Translations under genes and position numbers: made by a program
The notes under the pieces: generated by a model
Told to the model about the DNA's origin: nothing
Databases searched by the model: none
Seen by the model: only the letters and a program-made list of their open reading frames with translations
Assembly: GCA_037954665.1 (NCBI GenBank)
Contig: JBBMOL010000097.1
Span: 2,954,221-3,018,220 of the forward strand
Direction: 5' to 3'
Source: Laguncularia racemosa
Lineage: Eukaryota; Streptophyta; Magnoliopsida; Myrtales; Combretaceae
DNA length: 64,000 nucleotides
Part shown: piece by piece, positions 1 through 13,136 of the stretch
Layout of the letters: each line of letters opens with the position of its first letter
Position numbering within the stretch: position 1 is the first letter of the stretch

Positions 1-2130
1 TTTTATATTAAAAATAAATTAAAACCACTCTCCCTCTCTATATTATTTTAGTATAAATACGTACTATATATTTGTTTTATATAGATATATGTAATAACAA
101 TTATGTTTTGTAATAATTTATAAGAACAAAGTAAACAATTAATAAAGAAGTTAATAAACAATGGAAGAGGGCGATAGAGCGTGAGATGAATACTTTGACC
201 TATAATTCTTTAAAAGAGGCCTTTAGCCTATTTTTCGTCCACTTTAAATTGATAGATTTCTAAATGAAAGGCTTTTTTTTTTTCTTACATTTTTTTGGGT
301 GAAAAGGGATATATCATATTAATATAATAAAAAACAAGACATGAGGTCACAGATCCATCAATGAAATGGCTTCCCTGACTTCGTCTTAAAGGTTTTTTTT
401 TTTTTTTAAGCGCTTATCAAAATAGAATTGATCATGGTAATTGCAATCGATAAATCCTTTACCAAAATATCATTTTTTGTTATTTTGGGTCAAACCCATG
501 ATGTATTTTTCCCGCCATCTCCACCCAAATAGACTAGATTGTGAAAGAAAAAAAAGGTATGAAGCAAGAGGTACTATTTATGATCTTGAGACTGAGGTAG
601 GGGGCAACTGGGTCCAGGGATTGACTCTATGGCTATTGCACTTTTTTTGACAGCAGCAAACTCACTGGCACGTTTAACACCTTCGTGCCTAGTCTTTCAA
701 AGCCTTGAGCTTCAGCCAAGTGTGGGTATTCAGTAGCCTTGTCTCTCCTTGAGAACTCCCCAAGATGGTCCTACTTGAGATAGTCAGACTCCTTGGTGCA
801 GTACTTGAATTTAATTGAGTTGAACAGACTAGCGTGATTTGGGATGATATCGTGATCCTGTATTTAAAGCTTTGGAGATACTATTCTTATTTGAGAGCAT
901 TTTCTTAGAGCATGTTCAATATGATCCTCAAGATATAGGTATCCTTGATAACCAAAAATTATATGTAAAGGTATAGGCATCCTAGATAGTCTAAAATTAT
1001 ATATATATATTTTCTATTCTCAAATTTACAGGTTTGAATAATCCATTTCTGTAGGTTCTCCAAATAAATAACTTTATTTCATGACTACTATGAGCTACCC
1101 AAATCCGCTCTCACTTTTTTATTTTATTGCGAGGATCAAATAGGTTTGTCCTAGTCTACATAAATATCTTCTATAGAAACTTTCTCCTAATGCAGTCATG
1201 CCACGGAAAGGATTGTCCTTACTTTCAAGACAAGGCAGCATGCTGCGACATCCTTCAAGATAACGTTAGGGATTTCAAAACCAATCCTTCTTTTTGTTCT
1301 AGGTTGATTCATCTTTCCACGCTCGTATCACCATTAAAACTTTCCAACTTTTCCTTGGAACTTATTATTTCTTTTTTCTTTTTCCCTCATCCAACTATTA
1401 CAGCAGAAATTAGTAATTACATTATCCACTCTTGACTTGTTACATTATCTTTTCAAAGCTGAGATGAATCAGTAAAGGCCACAAAATTGTCTATCCCTCA
1501 TTTTCCTTCCATACTGTGCCTTTTATAATTAGCCCAAAATATTGCTATGCCTTAACTCCCCCATTTCATTTTACATGAAAGACTCTATTATGGCTCAACA
1601 GATATATAATTTTGTTAATCTTATTATTATTTTTTTCAGTGATTACAATAAAAGAAAGATATTCAAACCTAATCTATTTAATACCGAGATCAGTGTTCAT
1701 ACTAGACTACAAGTGCCTTTGCTAATCTTTCAATTCTTTACTTGTAGTAATTGCTTTCTAATTAATCCAATTTATCCTTCTATACCAGTTGAGCCATTAA
1801 AAAAAATTACGATTATTTGCTGCGTTTTGTTTAATAACTAATTGATTGAAAAATAATCATGCTTTAATTAAGTTTACCATTTGCATTAAATACAATCGCC
1901 AAGTCACCCATACACAATCAGCTACAATGGTACATTCTCAAGCTTAGAGCTTGTCAATATGCTTATCTACCAAACTTTCGTAATAAAATTCGCAAACAAA
2001 CACACATTTCTGAACAAGGGCTTCCGTATCTTCAATCGTTGGCATGATCATGAATATGTGCTACTCGTGGAAATCCTTATCAATGGAGTTGAGAAAGAAG
2101 AAAAACTAAAATCGGAAGAATGATAGTAAA
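1..2130. other. AT-rich intergenic DNA, no gene recognised
   Basis: No open reading frame here has a recognisable family or usable splice signals. The few ORFs of 60-100 codons begin at non-ATG codons or are simple AT-rich runs. The last few hundred bases before 2131 should hold the 3' UTR of the ERF gene, but I see no clear poly(A) signal. A slightly less AT-rich patch at about 640-830 shows no coding similarity I can name. Confidence 0.5.
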
Positions 2131-3691
2131 TTAACTAGAAGGGGAACTATAGTGGCTTGAATCAGTCCATGGTGGCATGAAAAAATCCGCGCCACCACTC
2201 TGACCACTGTTCGTTTGCGGCTGATCCATGAAATATGATGAAGCTGGATGTGGATACAAAGAGGAATAAGAAGATGAAGACGGTGTAGAAGGGACAAATG
2301 AAGGAGAAAACGAAAAGGATGGTGTTGAAACCATTTGATCATACAAGCTCATGGACTGTCCTTGATAGGAAACCATAGGATAAGATGCATCAGGACTCTG
2401 CATATGTGAAACACTCTGCCCTGCATCAGTGGGAGTGGACAAAAGGGTATTAGGATGATCCGAAAAGGCGAGCCGGGTTGGCGATGGATTGGCAGATGAG
2501 GGGCGGAGTCTAACATTTTCAGGGAAGTTGAGCTTGGCCTTGTTGCCTCTGAACTTGAGAGCAGCTTCATCATAGGCTCTGGCTGCTGCTTCAGCTGTGT
2601 CAAATGTGCCCAACCAAACCCTTGCGGCCTTGACGGGATCTCTTATCTCAGCAGCCCATTTGCCCCATGGTCTTTGTCTGACTCCTCTGTACTTCCTCCT
2701 TGTCTCTTCCTTGTTCTCTTGCGTCTCATTGACATACTCATATGTTGGATTGAAACTGACTCCTTCTTCTTTTGTTGCTCTGGAGTGATCATCCATAACT
2801 GAAATTTATGAAATTGTCAACATACAGAAACTAATCAGCGCTGGTATTGGTTTAAAGGATTAACGATGGCATCATTGTCAATGTAATCATTGAGAGTTCA
2901 CATAATTTCTAATTTAAAAAGTCAAGTGAAAGAGAAAGCTTTTCGATTTAATTTGATTTAGATTTGTAGGCATCTAGTGCATAAAAGATATCGGTGAAGA
3001 CTTTAAATTAAGGAAATCATTACTATAAGTCTATTTGACAAGAAAACTGACGCAAATGCCGCAGATTAGGGACGACTTTGAAGAAACACATCTTGTTAAA
3101 TAAGAAATGATAAATTTTATTATATAAAATTACGTTAATGAATATTTTAGGATACTTATTAAGAATTTAAAGAAAGAACTCTTAATATTTTTATTATAGA
3201 TTACATATTTTATACGGACTAATAAAACTATAAAAAAGTAAAAAAAAAAAAATTATTTACTATTTTACGGAACCACTGGATGCACTTAATAAAAATATTC
3301 CCATTATGTGGTAGTACTGTTATATTGGTATGGTTTTACCTGTCGCACCAGATGAAGTTCCTCCATGTGGGATTTCACTGGGTGCGTTGAAAGTATTATA
3401 TGCATCCTCGTAGGAGCCATGGCCACCTTCCCTAGAATAAGCCGCAGGAGCGGAATCGTTAAACACATATTGGCTGGCCACGGTGTCGGGTGGTGGTGTT
3501 GGTGTTGGAACATCTCCAGCCACCACTCGTGTCAGAGCCGAGACGATGGCCAACGAGTCAGCTTCCTCTCTATCCAATCCATTGAAATAGTTCACATCGT
3601 GGTGGTGATGGCGATGGGGACGGTAATGGTAATCGGTCACATCCCAAACATTCGATTTATCTCGAGGACTCGCCACCTTTATAATACACAT
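2131..3691 (-). CDS. ABR1: AP2/ERF transcription factor, ABR1-like (ERF group X)
   Basis: Two exons: 3691-3340 and 2798-2131. The donor is ACAG|GTAAAA at 3340/3339, the acceptor ATTTCAG|TT before 2798, and the intron is 541 bp. The join is in phase and gives 339 residues. The single AP2/ERF DNA-binding domain is at about residues 153-210 and starts KYRGVRQRPWGKWAAEIRDP. It has the ERF-class Ala and Asp (A in WAAEIRD, D in LGTFDT) rather than DREB-class Val and Glu, so GCC-box binding is expected. Residues 46-60 carry the acidic-hydrophobic SALTRVVAG motif of ABR1 and its relatives. The N-terminus begins MCIIKVA, and the Ser/Pro/Tyr-rich tail ends in SSPSS as in ABR1. The Arabidopsis relative is a repressor of ABA responses and is stress- and wound-inducible; that role here is inferred from family membership. 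There is a His-rich run at residues 26-31. RAP2.6-type ERFs are the main alternative. Confidence 0.9.
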
Positions 3692-3775
3692 AAATGGAAT
3701 ATCACCAAAATAAGTTAGCTTTTAAGTGACTTGCTACAAGCTCTTGAACTTTTAATTCCAAACCTCAAATTCTCC

Positions 3776-3783
3776 TATTTATA
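3776..3783 (-). promoter_or_regulatory. TATA box of the ERF gene
   Basis: TATAAATA read on the minus strand, about 85 bp upstream of the ATG at 3691. This is a normal plant distance, leaving a 5' UTR of roughly 50 nt. It was chosen because it is the only canonical TATA box close to the start codon. Confidence 0.6.
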
Positions 3784-5299
3784 CGAACGAACTAAGATGC
3801 AAGAACCGTTTCGTCGTATTCTATGAAAGAAGTGTGAAACCTCTGCGTGTCAAACATTCCCATTTAGGTCGGCACCTCCCCAATAAAGAAGTGACAAAAG
3901 AGATCATGCATCTCAAAGGAACGATAGCGTATGCTTTATCCTCCTTGTTTTGAAAGATATAATTAAACTATTGAGATCGGTAATTTAAATTTTAACCAGC
4001 TGGGTTTTGTCTACTCTCTGTTTGGCTGGGTACAATCGGGAGGAAAGGGCAGGAAAAGAGTAGAAATTTTATATTTGGCAATTTAAAATAAAAGTAGAAA
4101 TTTAAGAAAATTAGTGGAAATTTTTCCAGTTTTAATTTTAAATTGTATATAACTGGCGTATTATTCATGCATTTATTTATTTATTTTTCCATCATCATAG
4201 TAAAGTTATGAGACGAAACCAAACAAAGTACTACCCTCGAGATGTGGGAAGTGTCCACTCATTTAATAAGTTGAAACAGGAAGAGCATAATTGCGTATTT
4301 GATGGGTTACTACATAATTACAATAATCAAAGATTTGTTACTAAAGCACATTTCTCACGATTGACTAATATTTCATATTTGAAAAATCATTATCCCGTTT
4401 GCCCAATTTCAGAAGATGTAATTAAATGGTAGAAATATCAATCTTCAAATTCGATTTCTTTGTCTTCGATTGAGTGGGGTAGTCTCATAATTGGATGAAA
4501 CTGCAGAAGTATGGCTTTGGCTATTTTCCTTTCAATGTCGAAAAACAATGACAGAAGCCTAACTTATGTATCCCTAAACTTGAAAAAGCCTAGTTTCGTA
4601 ATGAAAGGAGGACCTAAATCCGCCGTGGACACATAAGAAGGGACGGTTAGCTAACTAGTTGACGATAAAAAATTAAATTTGGAATTGGCACGTGCGACCC
4701 CAGTCCAATGAATAGAGAGCAAATAAAACATACTATGTCAACATTAGTGAAGTTATTCGCCAAAAAAATTCAAGTCGCATTGCAACTTGTTTTTGAATAT
4801 TCCAGCAAATGGCCCCTCGAAAAATAAAAATAAAAACAAAAAGGTTTTGTCTGCAGAGATCTTTTAGTTAGTGAGTCAAAAGTGGGAATAATTAGACGAC
4901 GGTCGACATCGCCATCTTTGGAGGGTAACACTGTAGGTCAGCCGGCAAGCGGCAACACCGACTTCGCCATCTCAAGAACACGACTTTTTTTTTTCTTCTC
5001 CGTTAAGTAGATATTATTGATCTTTTGACGCTGCTCTGCTCGTTTGCAGTTTTTTCAAGGAATCATGCTAAAATGACTGTTTCAACTTTCGATTTTGAAT
5101 TTTTTTCATTTGACATTTCAAAGTTCCATACGATGATCTGGATCCTCACGATTTACTATCTTTCGATTTCTTTTTTTAAAGATGTTAAGTTAAGTTTATG
5201 ATGGTATTATAGGTTATTTTAAATATTTAAATAATCTTAATTATTGATTTTTAAATTAAAAGAATTTGAGAGAAAAAAAATTCAGTGAATCCATTTCTT
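3784..5299. other. ERF promoter side and intergenic DNA
   Basis: Contains the upstream region of the ERF gene and then AT-rich DNA. The stretch at about 4860-5050 is less AT-rich but shows no ORF, splice pattern or RNA gene I recognise. The ORF at 4208-4432 looks like chance. Confidence 0.4.
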
Positions 5300-6560
5300 A
5301 CTATTTGTTAAATTTTATTTGTCGATTTTTAATACCTAAAGTTCCAAAGTTACTAGATGTTATATTTAGTGGGACTTTTATTGTTGCGATTGGTTGTTAT
5401 CGATACTGTAATGATATTCTCCTATTAATATTTTCTTCCATTTGAGATGAGAAGGTTTCTTAAAAAAAAAAGTATTGTTTTTTTATTATGAAATTGGATG
5501 CTAAATATATATAATAAAACTCTTATTTATACTTTCTAATTTTATTCTAAATCCTTCTAACTAACTAACTAAAGAATAATTACTCATTTTTTAAATAAGT
5601 TTTTGATACATTTTTTATTTCCTTCTAATATGCAACACTTATTAAATTTATTACATATAATAGATTTAAAGTAATATTACAAAAGACGCTCACCGGTCAA
5701 ACGATACAAATATAAATGATAAGAGGTGTACTAATAAATTTGATGAGTAAAAAATTAATTAAATATAATATTAGGATAACCTTAAACTTTATATAAAATT
5801 ATAAAAATAGCAAAAAGTAGGTATAGTTGTCTTTGATTCCTTCAATTTATTGTTTTGTAATGCATTGAAGGGTAATGGAGTTGGCTTACTTTGTTCACAC
5901 ACAAAATTAATCATTAGTACATGGAATTTTTTGCGTATGAAAGAAATTAAATGTGTAATGAAACCTCAAAGTGGTCACCTTGTACTACCCAAACGACTAT
6001 GCCCACATGTGAAGCCAACTTTTGCTACCTAAAAAATAATAATAAGAAGAAGAAGAAGAAAAAAAGGAAAAAAAGAAAGAAAAGAAACATCAAGAATGAA
6101 ATATCAAAAATACATTTGACATTTGACGAACAAATTTAAATTTTTAGGAGCTAAGGAAAGATTTTTATCGTACCCCATCTAACCTTATGTTATTATACAT
6201 TTCATCTTACTTATTCAATTTAAAAGAAATTATACTTTAAGTCTAGGCCTGGCAATGAAATTCCTTGGAAACTCGACAATTCCAATGAATGATCCCTAAA
6301 GATTTCAGAGCTTCAAAGCCAAGATGCAGTTAGATCATAGCATGTTGAAGAGAAGAAAGATGTAGATTGTAGAATGTGATCCCCAGCAGAGCCCAAGATT
6401 AATATTAGATTAGAGCATTGGTCAACAAGGTCAGCAATGGATAGGTTCTTGGTAAGTGTCTTTGTTTGCCATTGGTAAATGGGAACATATTGAACAGAAA
6501 AACTCACTATTTGCTATCTTTTCATGCATAAAGTAATAATCTATGTCCACATGTTTGGTT
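5300..6560 (-). repeat. Copia-associated dispersed repeat, copy A
   Basis: About 5640-6240 matches 7205-7640 and 10200-10620 closely. Shared blocks include a patch ending in GCTTACTTTGTTCACACACA and another around CTATGCCCA..GCCAACTTT. At 6313-6560 the minus strand encodes a decayed Copia RNase H/C-terminal tail: KHVDIDYYFMHEKIA, then after a frameshift VQYVPIYQWQTKTLTKNLS, resembling the family pattern KHIEIDxHFxREKI..YVPTxxQxADxxTK. The repeat is therefore probably the 3' end plus LTR-like flank of an old Copia element lying on the minus strand. Boundaries are approximate. Confidence 0.6.
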
Positions 6561-6639
6561 GGTAGAATTGAAACTGTTACAACAAAAGAATGAAAACGCA
6601 ATAGGGGAAATGGAAAGAAAAAAAAAATCGAAATTATCC

Positions 6640-8650
6640 ATTTCCTATTAATTATTAAATTTTATTTGTTATTTTTTAAAAGCTAAAGTTTCAAAATTGT
6701 TAGATGTCATATTTGGTAGGATTTTTACTTATAAGATTTATTACATTTATCATATTTAAAACAATGTTACAAAAGATACCCATTGGTAAAATGATACAAG
6801 CATAAATGATGATGATGCAGTAATAAATTGAGAAAATTATAAGTGAAGGGATTAACATTTGAGGTCAAATTTACATAAATGATCGAATTTTCGAGTAGTT
6901 AAAATAGAGGTTAATGCTATATTAAGTGATTAAAATAAATGATGAAACTTTTAATTGATTAAAATAAAAAATTAATGTTATATTAAGTAATTTATATAGA
7001 AGATCCATTAACTTTCCATAAATATGATAAATGGTTCAAATAGAGAATCCGCTATTATCTAATACTATAATAAGATTTGTTATTTAAACTATTTAATGTA
7101 ATATTAATTATTTATTTTAATAACTTAAAAGTTCAATCTTTTATTTGAACTTAATTCACAATTGATCACCTTGGTTGTAATTTTTCTATCATAAATTTAA
7201 TGAGTAAAAATTCAATTAAATATAATATTATAATAACTTTAAACTTTATATATGAAATTATAAAAACAGCAAAAAGTAGGCATAGTTGTCTTGATTCCTT
7301 CAATTTATCGTTGGAGCACTAAAGGGGTAATGGAATCAGCTTACTTTGTTCACACACAAAGTTAATCTTGGTACGTATATTGTTTGAATATGAAAGGAAT
7401 TAAAATGTATAATGAAACCTAGAGTGGTCACATTGTACTACCCAAAGGACTATGCCCATATGCAAAGCCAACTTTGGCTACCTAAAAAATAAAAATAAAA
7501 ATAAAAATAAAGAAATAAAAGAAATAAAAAGAAAGAAAGAAACCAATAATGAGGATATCAAAAACACATTTGACATTTGAACAACTTTAAATTTTAAGGG
7601 TTTAAGATTTTTACCATTTGTCTTAGTATACATCCTATCATGTTTATTCAATTTAAAGGAAATTACGCCTAAAGATTTCGGAGCTTCAAAGCCAAGATGC
7701 AATTAGATCATAGGTTGTCAAAGAGAAGAAAGGCAGAGACTATAGAATGTAACCACCAGCTAAGCCCTAGAATCTCTCTCCTAGAAATTGTATGTATCAT
7801 GTTGTTGTAGCCACAGTGCACAATCATTTATAATGAGAAAATGACTTTAAGCTTCTTTGGTTTACTATGATTAGAATTTTAATTTAATATGAATCTGGTT
7901 TCACTTTTTAATAATAAAAAATAAATTGAGAATTTTTTTTCCAATAAAAAATTTTGGATGGTTTCAGTTCTTGTCACCCTCATAGGACATGGAGCACCAT
8001 CCTCTATTTTTATAGTACTTAGCTTTGACACGCTATCTTTTCAAGGTGAAATATGGCGACCTACGTTGGCAACGGGAATCAAACCTTACTCTTCTGATAG
8101 ACCAAGACCCACCCCTACTAACCAAGCCAACAACCATTGGCAATAAATTGAGAATTTGACTCCATAAAAATCTTTTCTTTTGAATTCATTAAATCTTATA
8201 CATTCTCTTACATTATCACTAGAATTTCGAAACCTAAAGTCTCATTGTACTCTTTCAAATCTATTCAATCCTATATATAAATTTTACCTTATTATTAGAA
8301 TTTGAATTATTAAAATAAATATATTCTAAGATAATCTTTATCCTTAAAAAACTTAATGAGTTTCTTAAGGTGACATATAAACACCTTAAGGAACCTCCTC
8401 TATTAAGTATGTAGCAACTTTATCCATACAATTGTTGAGGGAATTTCTTAAGAAAAAAAATTTGTGCTCATCAATGGTTTAAAATCAACACCGTAGTTTC
8501 CTTTTTTAATTGTATAACATTTTTTGTCAAAGAAATTTTTTTTTGTCAACTTTATCCACACAATGGTTTATTGATGGTCGAATTAGATTATTGATTCATC
8601 TCTTGCTATTACATGATGTGCTTTATACTACTATATATTGTGTTTTCAAA
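6640..8650 (-). repeat. Copia-associated dispersed repeat, copy B (holds a SINE)
   Basis: Second copy of the family. Its head at 6640-6830 matches 5310-5740 and 10100-10210, and its body at 7200-7700 matches copies A and C. From 7770 onward it matches copy C (10770-11470) through blocks such as the one around CATTTATAATGAGAAAA and a shared end near TTGTGTTTTCAA. The match with copy C is interrupted at 7936-8141 by an inserted SINE, so copy C shows the empty site. Edges are soft because the copies are well diverged. Confidence 0.6.
7936..8141 (-). mobile_element. tRNA-derived SINE with 16-bp target-site duplication
   Basis: A 206-bp insert flanked by perfect 16-bp direct repeats AATAAATTGAGAATTT at 7920-7935 and 8142-8157. 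Read on the minus strand it starts GCCAATGG. It has an A-box-like TGGCTTGGTTAGTAGG near the 5' end and a good Pol III B box GGTTTGATTCC (complement of 8075-8085), and ends in a short A run (T run at 7936-7940). The related repeat copy at about 10,920 lacks the insert. Size, promoter boxes, A-tail and long TSD together fit a plant tRNA-derived SINE; the family was not identified. Confidence 0.8.
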
Positions 8651-10089
8651 AAAACAAGCCATTTATAAAAAAAAATAATTAATTAAAATTAAAAAAACAA
8701 AACAAAACAAGCCTTACTAAGGACTCAAAAAGTTCTAGCCTAGCGAGCAATAAGAGATTGATTGATAAATTTTGATAGTTCATTTATTGAATGCTCAATA
8801 TCTTAAAATATAATAATAGAAAGACCTATTTATAACCAATTACTACTAATAATTAAAAGGTAGATCTAGTCAAGGAAGTAAAAGATATCGTCAAAATATT
8901 TTAATAAATATTGAGAATCATAACCAATGACAAAATAAGAAACAACCTAAAATGATCTTAGTAAGAAATTACAAATTCTAACAATAAAAAAAAAAATTAC
9001 TTAAAAGAAAAAACAAGACATTGAGAAATTTTTTGCTGAGTTTCATGGAAATACAAATGACTAATTTTCTTCTCAATTTTTAATCAATCATTTGACCATT
9101 TCGTTAGAATATTGTTCTGCTATCATATAAATCACATAATAATAATATTTAAAAACATATATTCTTGGTGAAATTCATTTAAATTCAAATGCTATAACTT
9201 TTCAAAGTTGATACAATGTGCAACACCTACTTGAGAACATTGCATCTAAAGACCCTCCACGATCTAATCTTAATTCTAAAATTATAAGGCTAATCATTCT
9301 CATCTACCCCAAATATATGGATTATCATTAATTACTAATCATTTTCTTATTGTTGTTTGTCTTGATCCTTAAGTTTCATTGAAGCTCAAAACCTATTTCT
9401 CCCTTTCACTTGGTTTGTGCCATTCTCTTCTCAAGCAAAGCAATCTAATAGCAGTAAATAGTAACTCAAAATTTGAAAATAAAGGAGAATGCCAAATCTA
9501 AAGCAAACCATTCAACTAATATATTGGTGTCGGCTCAAGTTTCTTGATCATGACATGAAGATCAATATTAGACTAGAGCATTGGTCAATAAAGTAATCAA
9601 TGGAAAAGTTCTTGGTAAGTGTTTTTGTTTGCTACCGGTGAATGAGAACATATTGAATAGAAAAACTCACTATTGGCTATCTTTTCATGCATAAAGTAAT
9701 AATCTCCACATGTTTGGTACTATCATGTTGAAAACGATTGGTAAAGAGATAGGTAAGACTTAAACTATTACAACATAAGAATGACAACACACTAGAGGTT
9801 GATATTAAAGCCCCTAAGGAGCTAACAAATTCAAGTGGATATAGCAACTACACAAGTAAGAATCACCTATTTTTCTTTAGTAGAATTGGAGGAGATAATA
9901 GACTATTTCTTGAAGTGTTAAGAGATGGGATTGCAACCAAGATAAATCACATAACCTATAGTGAGTGTTATAGAGACTAGGCCAAATGACATCAACTTAT
10001 CTTATTAGAAGAGTGGTGATTGTATAAATCATAGGGAGGCTTATGTTAAAATCACTAATTTTGTATTTTCAATTTGACATTTCAAAGTT
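8651..10089 (-). other. Spacer with Copia RNase H tail relic
   Basis: Mostly AT-rich non-coding DNA between repeat copies B and C. At about 9545-9760 the minus strand reads QHDSTKHVEI, then after stops a stretch ending QTKTLTKNFS. This is the conserved C-terminal part of Copia RNase H/integrase polyprotein and is closely related to the tail in copy A. It carries in-frame stops and is not functional. Nothing else is recognised. Confidence 0.55.
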
Positions 10090-11470
10090 TGAAGTTATTA
10101 ATTATCAATTTTTTCTAAAACTTAAAGTTTTAAAATTGCTAGATGTTATACTTGATAGGACTTGTTAAACTTTTACATATATCATGTTTTAAATAATGTT
10201 ACAAAAAACGCAGTAATAGATCTGATGAGAAAAAATTTGATTAAATATAATATTATAATAACTTTAAACTTTATATATAAAATTATAAAAATATCAAAAG
10301 TAGGTATAGGTCTTGATTTCTTCAATTTACTGTTTATTAGAGCATTGAAGGGGTAATGGAATCGGCTTACTTTGTTCACACACAGAATTAATCATTAGCA
10401 CATTGATTGTTTGCCTATGAAAGGAAATAAAATGTGTAATGAAACCTCAGAGTGGTCACATTGGACTATACAAATGATTGTCCGAATGCAAAGCCAACTT
10501 TTGCTACCTAAAAAGAAATAAGAAAAGAAAAAGATAAAAAAAAAAGGGAAACAAGAATGAAGATATCAAAAATACATTTGACATTTGACCAACAACTTCA
10601 AATTTTTGGGGCTAGGATTTTTTCCTTATCTTAGTATACATCCCATCTTGCTTATTCAATTTAGGGGAAATTTTGCTCTAATTCTAGGCCTAGCAATGAA
10701 ACTCCTTGGAAATAAATCCAATTCCATTCCAATTTATAACGCTAGAAGATTTCAGCCCGCTGAGTCCAAGAATTTCTCCTAGAAACGGTACATATCATGT
10801 CATTGTAGGGACACTGCGCAATTATTAATCATGGAAGAGTTACTTTCACACTTTTCAGTTTACTAGGAATGGAATTCCAATTAAATATGAATTGGGTTTC
10901 ACTTCTTAATAATCAAAATAAATTGGGAAGCTCATTCCATAAGATTTTTTTTTAAAAAAAAATCCATTAAATCTGGAACCTTTTTGTACATAATCGTTAG
11001 AAATCCAAAACCTAAAGTATATACATCTTATTTCACTCTTTCAAATCCATTAAATCTTATATATTTTCTTACCTTGTTGTTGGGATTTCAATTCTTAAAA
11101 TACATATAATCTAAGACAATTTTTATCCTTAAAGAGCTTAATGAGTTTCTTAGCGTGATATAATATAAGCAGCTTAAGGAATTTCCCCTATTAAGTACCG
11201 AGGAGATCTTTAGAGAATTTGTTAGGAAAAAAATTGCGCTCATTAATGGTTGAAAAGCAGTGTAGTTGCTTCGTTCTTTAATCAGAAGAAGAAGAATTAA
11301 CTCTTGGAAGAGGATTGTTTCTCAACTAAGAACCCCAATTCATCCCTTGAGGACCTCCTTTAGGAGGTTATTGATGGTCTAATAAAGTTATCAATCCATC
11401 CTTTGGAATTGCATAACGTGTTTTGTACTATTACATGTGTTTTCAACGAAACAAACCTTTTATCAAAAAC
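10090..11470 (-). repeat. Copia-associated dispersed repeat, copy C
   Basis: Third copy, aligned with copy B over almost its whole length apart from the SINE in B. Copies B and C are in the same orientation with about 1.4 kb between them. They could be the two LTRs of one collapsed Copia element, but I could not find clean TG..CA ends or a TSD. Confidence 0.55.
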
Positions 11471-12103
11471 CAAAAAAAAAAAAAAAAAAACATAAAACCA
11501 CAACAAGCATCTCTAAAGACTCAAAATGTTCCCAATAAAGTTGAGTAGATACAAAGTAAGCAAGATATAAAACTTTACCCATAATTTATTTTATAAGATA
11601 TAGATTTTAACTCTTGAAATTAAAATCTATTATGTAACACCTTAAAATCACCATGTACCTTCTAAAACCTATGGATATAAGTCATCATATAAAACTTGTA
11701 AATTTTATTTTATTTTTTTTATAAATTTCAAGTTTATGTGATATTTAAAAAGTAATCCATAGGTAAATTATAAATTCTTAGTATACAAAATTTATAACAA
11801 AATATATGAAATAAAAAAAAAAAGTATTTTTCAACCTTAATTATTTCAATTTCTATAATCTTGCTACTCGGCAAATGGAAAAAAAAAAAGGACAAAAGAA
11901 TAGAAAATTTAAAGTTAGAAAGGAAGATGGGAAAGAATAAAGAAAATAAAGAGGGATTGCATTAATTTTAACCATTTAGGTGATTAAGCAACTATAAAAA
12001 AATTAAAGGAAGTGAGAAATTATGCATAGAATTGAGCACATACATGCAATGAAGATTAAGTAATTATCAAAGAATTAAAGGAAGTGAGAGAATATGTTAA
12101 GGT

Positions 12104-12191
12104 TATTACCAATGAAAAGTATATTATCAATATAGATGAAAAGAACAACAGTATCAAACTTTCTAGGGCAAATAAAAATGGCCATATTAGC
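12104..12191 (-). pseudogene. Copia reverse transcriptase scrap
   Basis: The minus strand encodes FDTVVLFIYIDNILFIGNN, which resembles the Copia RT catalytic block (hydrophobics, then YVDDI/M, then a hydrophobic run and G). The second catalytic Asp is replaced by Asn in this copy. Flanking sequence is full of stops. It is a short relic, probably part of the same minus-strand Copia debris as the repeats at 5-11 kb. Confidence 0.45.
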
Positions 12192-12370
12192 TTTACTTTA
12201 AATGAAAACAAAGTGAAATAAAACACTATTCAATTTTTGAGACTAAACACTTGGGACTTGCCTAAGGCTCGAATGACATTTTTGAAGTTTGTAGAAATAG
12301 CAATAAGGATGCTTACGTATACGATATTAAGCATTTTTTTTCATGAATAGTGAGGTAACCATAATAAAAA

Positions 12371-12409
12371 AGAAGAAGAAGAAGAAAAAGAAGAAGAAGA
12401 AGAAGAAGC
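12371..12409. repeat. (AAG)n microsatellite
   Basis: Interrupted run of AAG units directly visible in the sequence. Confidence 0.9.
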
Positions 12410-12630
12410 ATTTTTTACATTGTTGGCCAATGGTCCATGTAAGAGAGACTGCATGAGATAAAACAAAGTAGATGGTAATAGGATGACAACAAGACTTAAG
12501 CTTGTCCTATGTAATAGGACAAGCTTTATATTGATCAATGCTACATAATAAGTTGTATTGGATTCAATAATTGCAAATTTTGCACATCACATTTTAGTTT
12601 GTACAAGGACTTAAGTTTTAATTTTTCAAA

Positions 12631-12936
12631 GGGAGAAAATTCTTCCTTCATAGTGGCTTAAGTGAGATCTCATAGAGTGATAGTGTAATGACATGGCTCA
12701 AAATGTTTATCTTGATTTTGGAGTATGAATTGCCATTTGGGTTAGGAAAATACTTGCTTTAGGGATTATGATATGACATTGAAGGGAGAAAATTCTTGCT
12801 TCATAGTGGCTCAAGTGAGATCTCATATAATGAAAGTGTAATGACATGGTTCAAAATTTTTAGCTTGATTTTGGAGTATGAATATCCATTTGGGTTAGAA
12901 AAATACCTACTTTAGGGCTTATGATATTACATGTTG
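12631..12936. repeat. 153-bp tandem duplication, two units
   Basis: Units at 12631-12783 and 12784 to about 12936 align end to end. Both begin GGGAGAAAATTCTT and share blocks around AGTGAGATCTCATA and GATTTTGGAGTATGAAT. They differ at scattered positions, so the duplication is not recent. No coding sense was found. Confidence 0.8.
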
Positions 12937-13136
12937 GGATTTAGACTAGTGGAGGAGGTGATGTTTATTGTGGTCAGTTAGATTAAGGTTGAGGAAGATG
13001 AAAAGGTGATAGGTTGTAAGGATGTGAAGTGTAAATGACCAATGCTGAAAGAGCTAAAGTGAAGGGAAGAAAAGTTCAAGGAAGACAATACAACAACCAA
13101 TGTGAATGCGATGTATGGGATCCAGGCAATGGTAGT

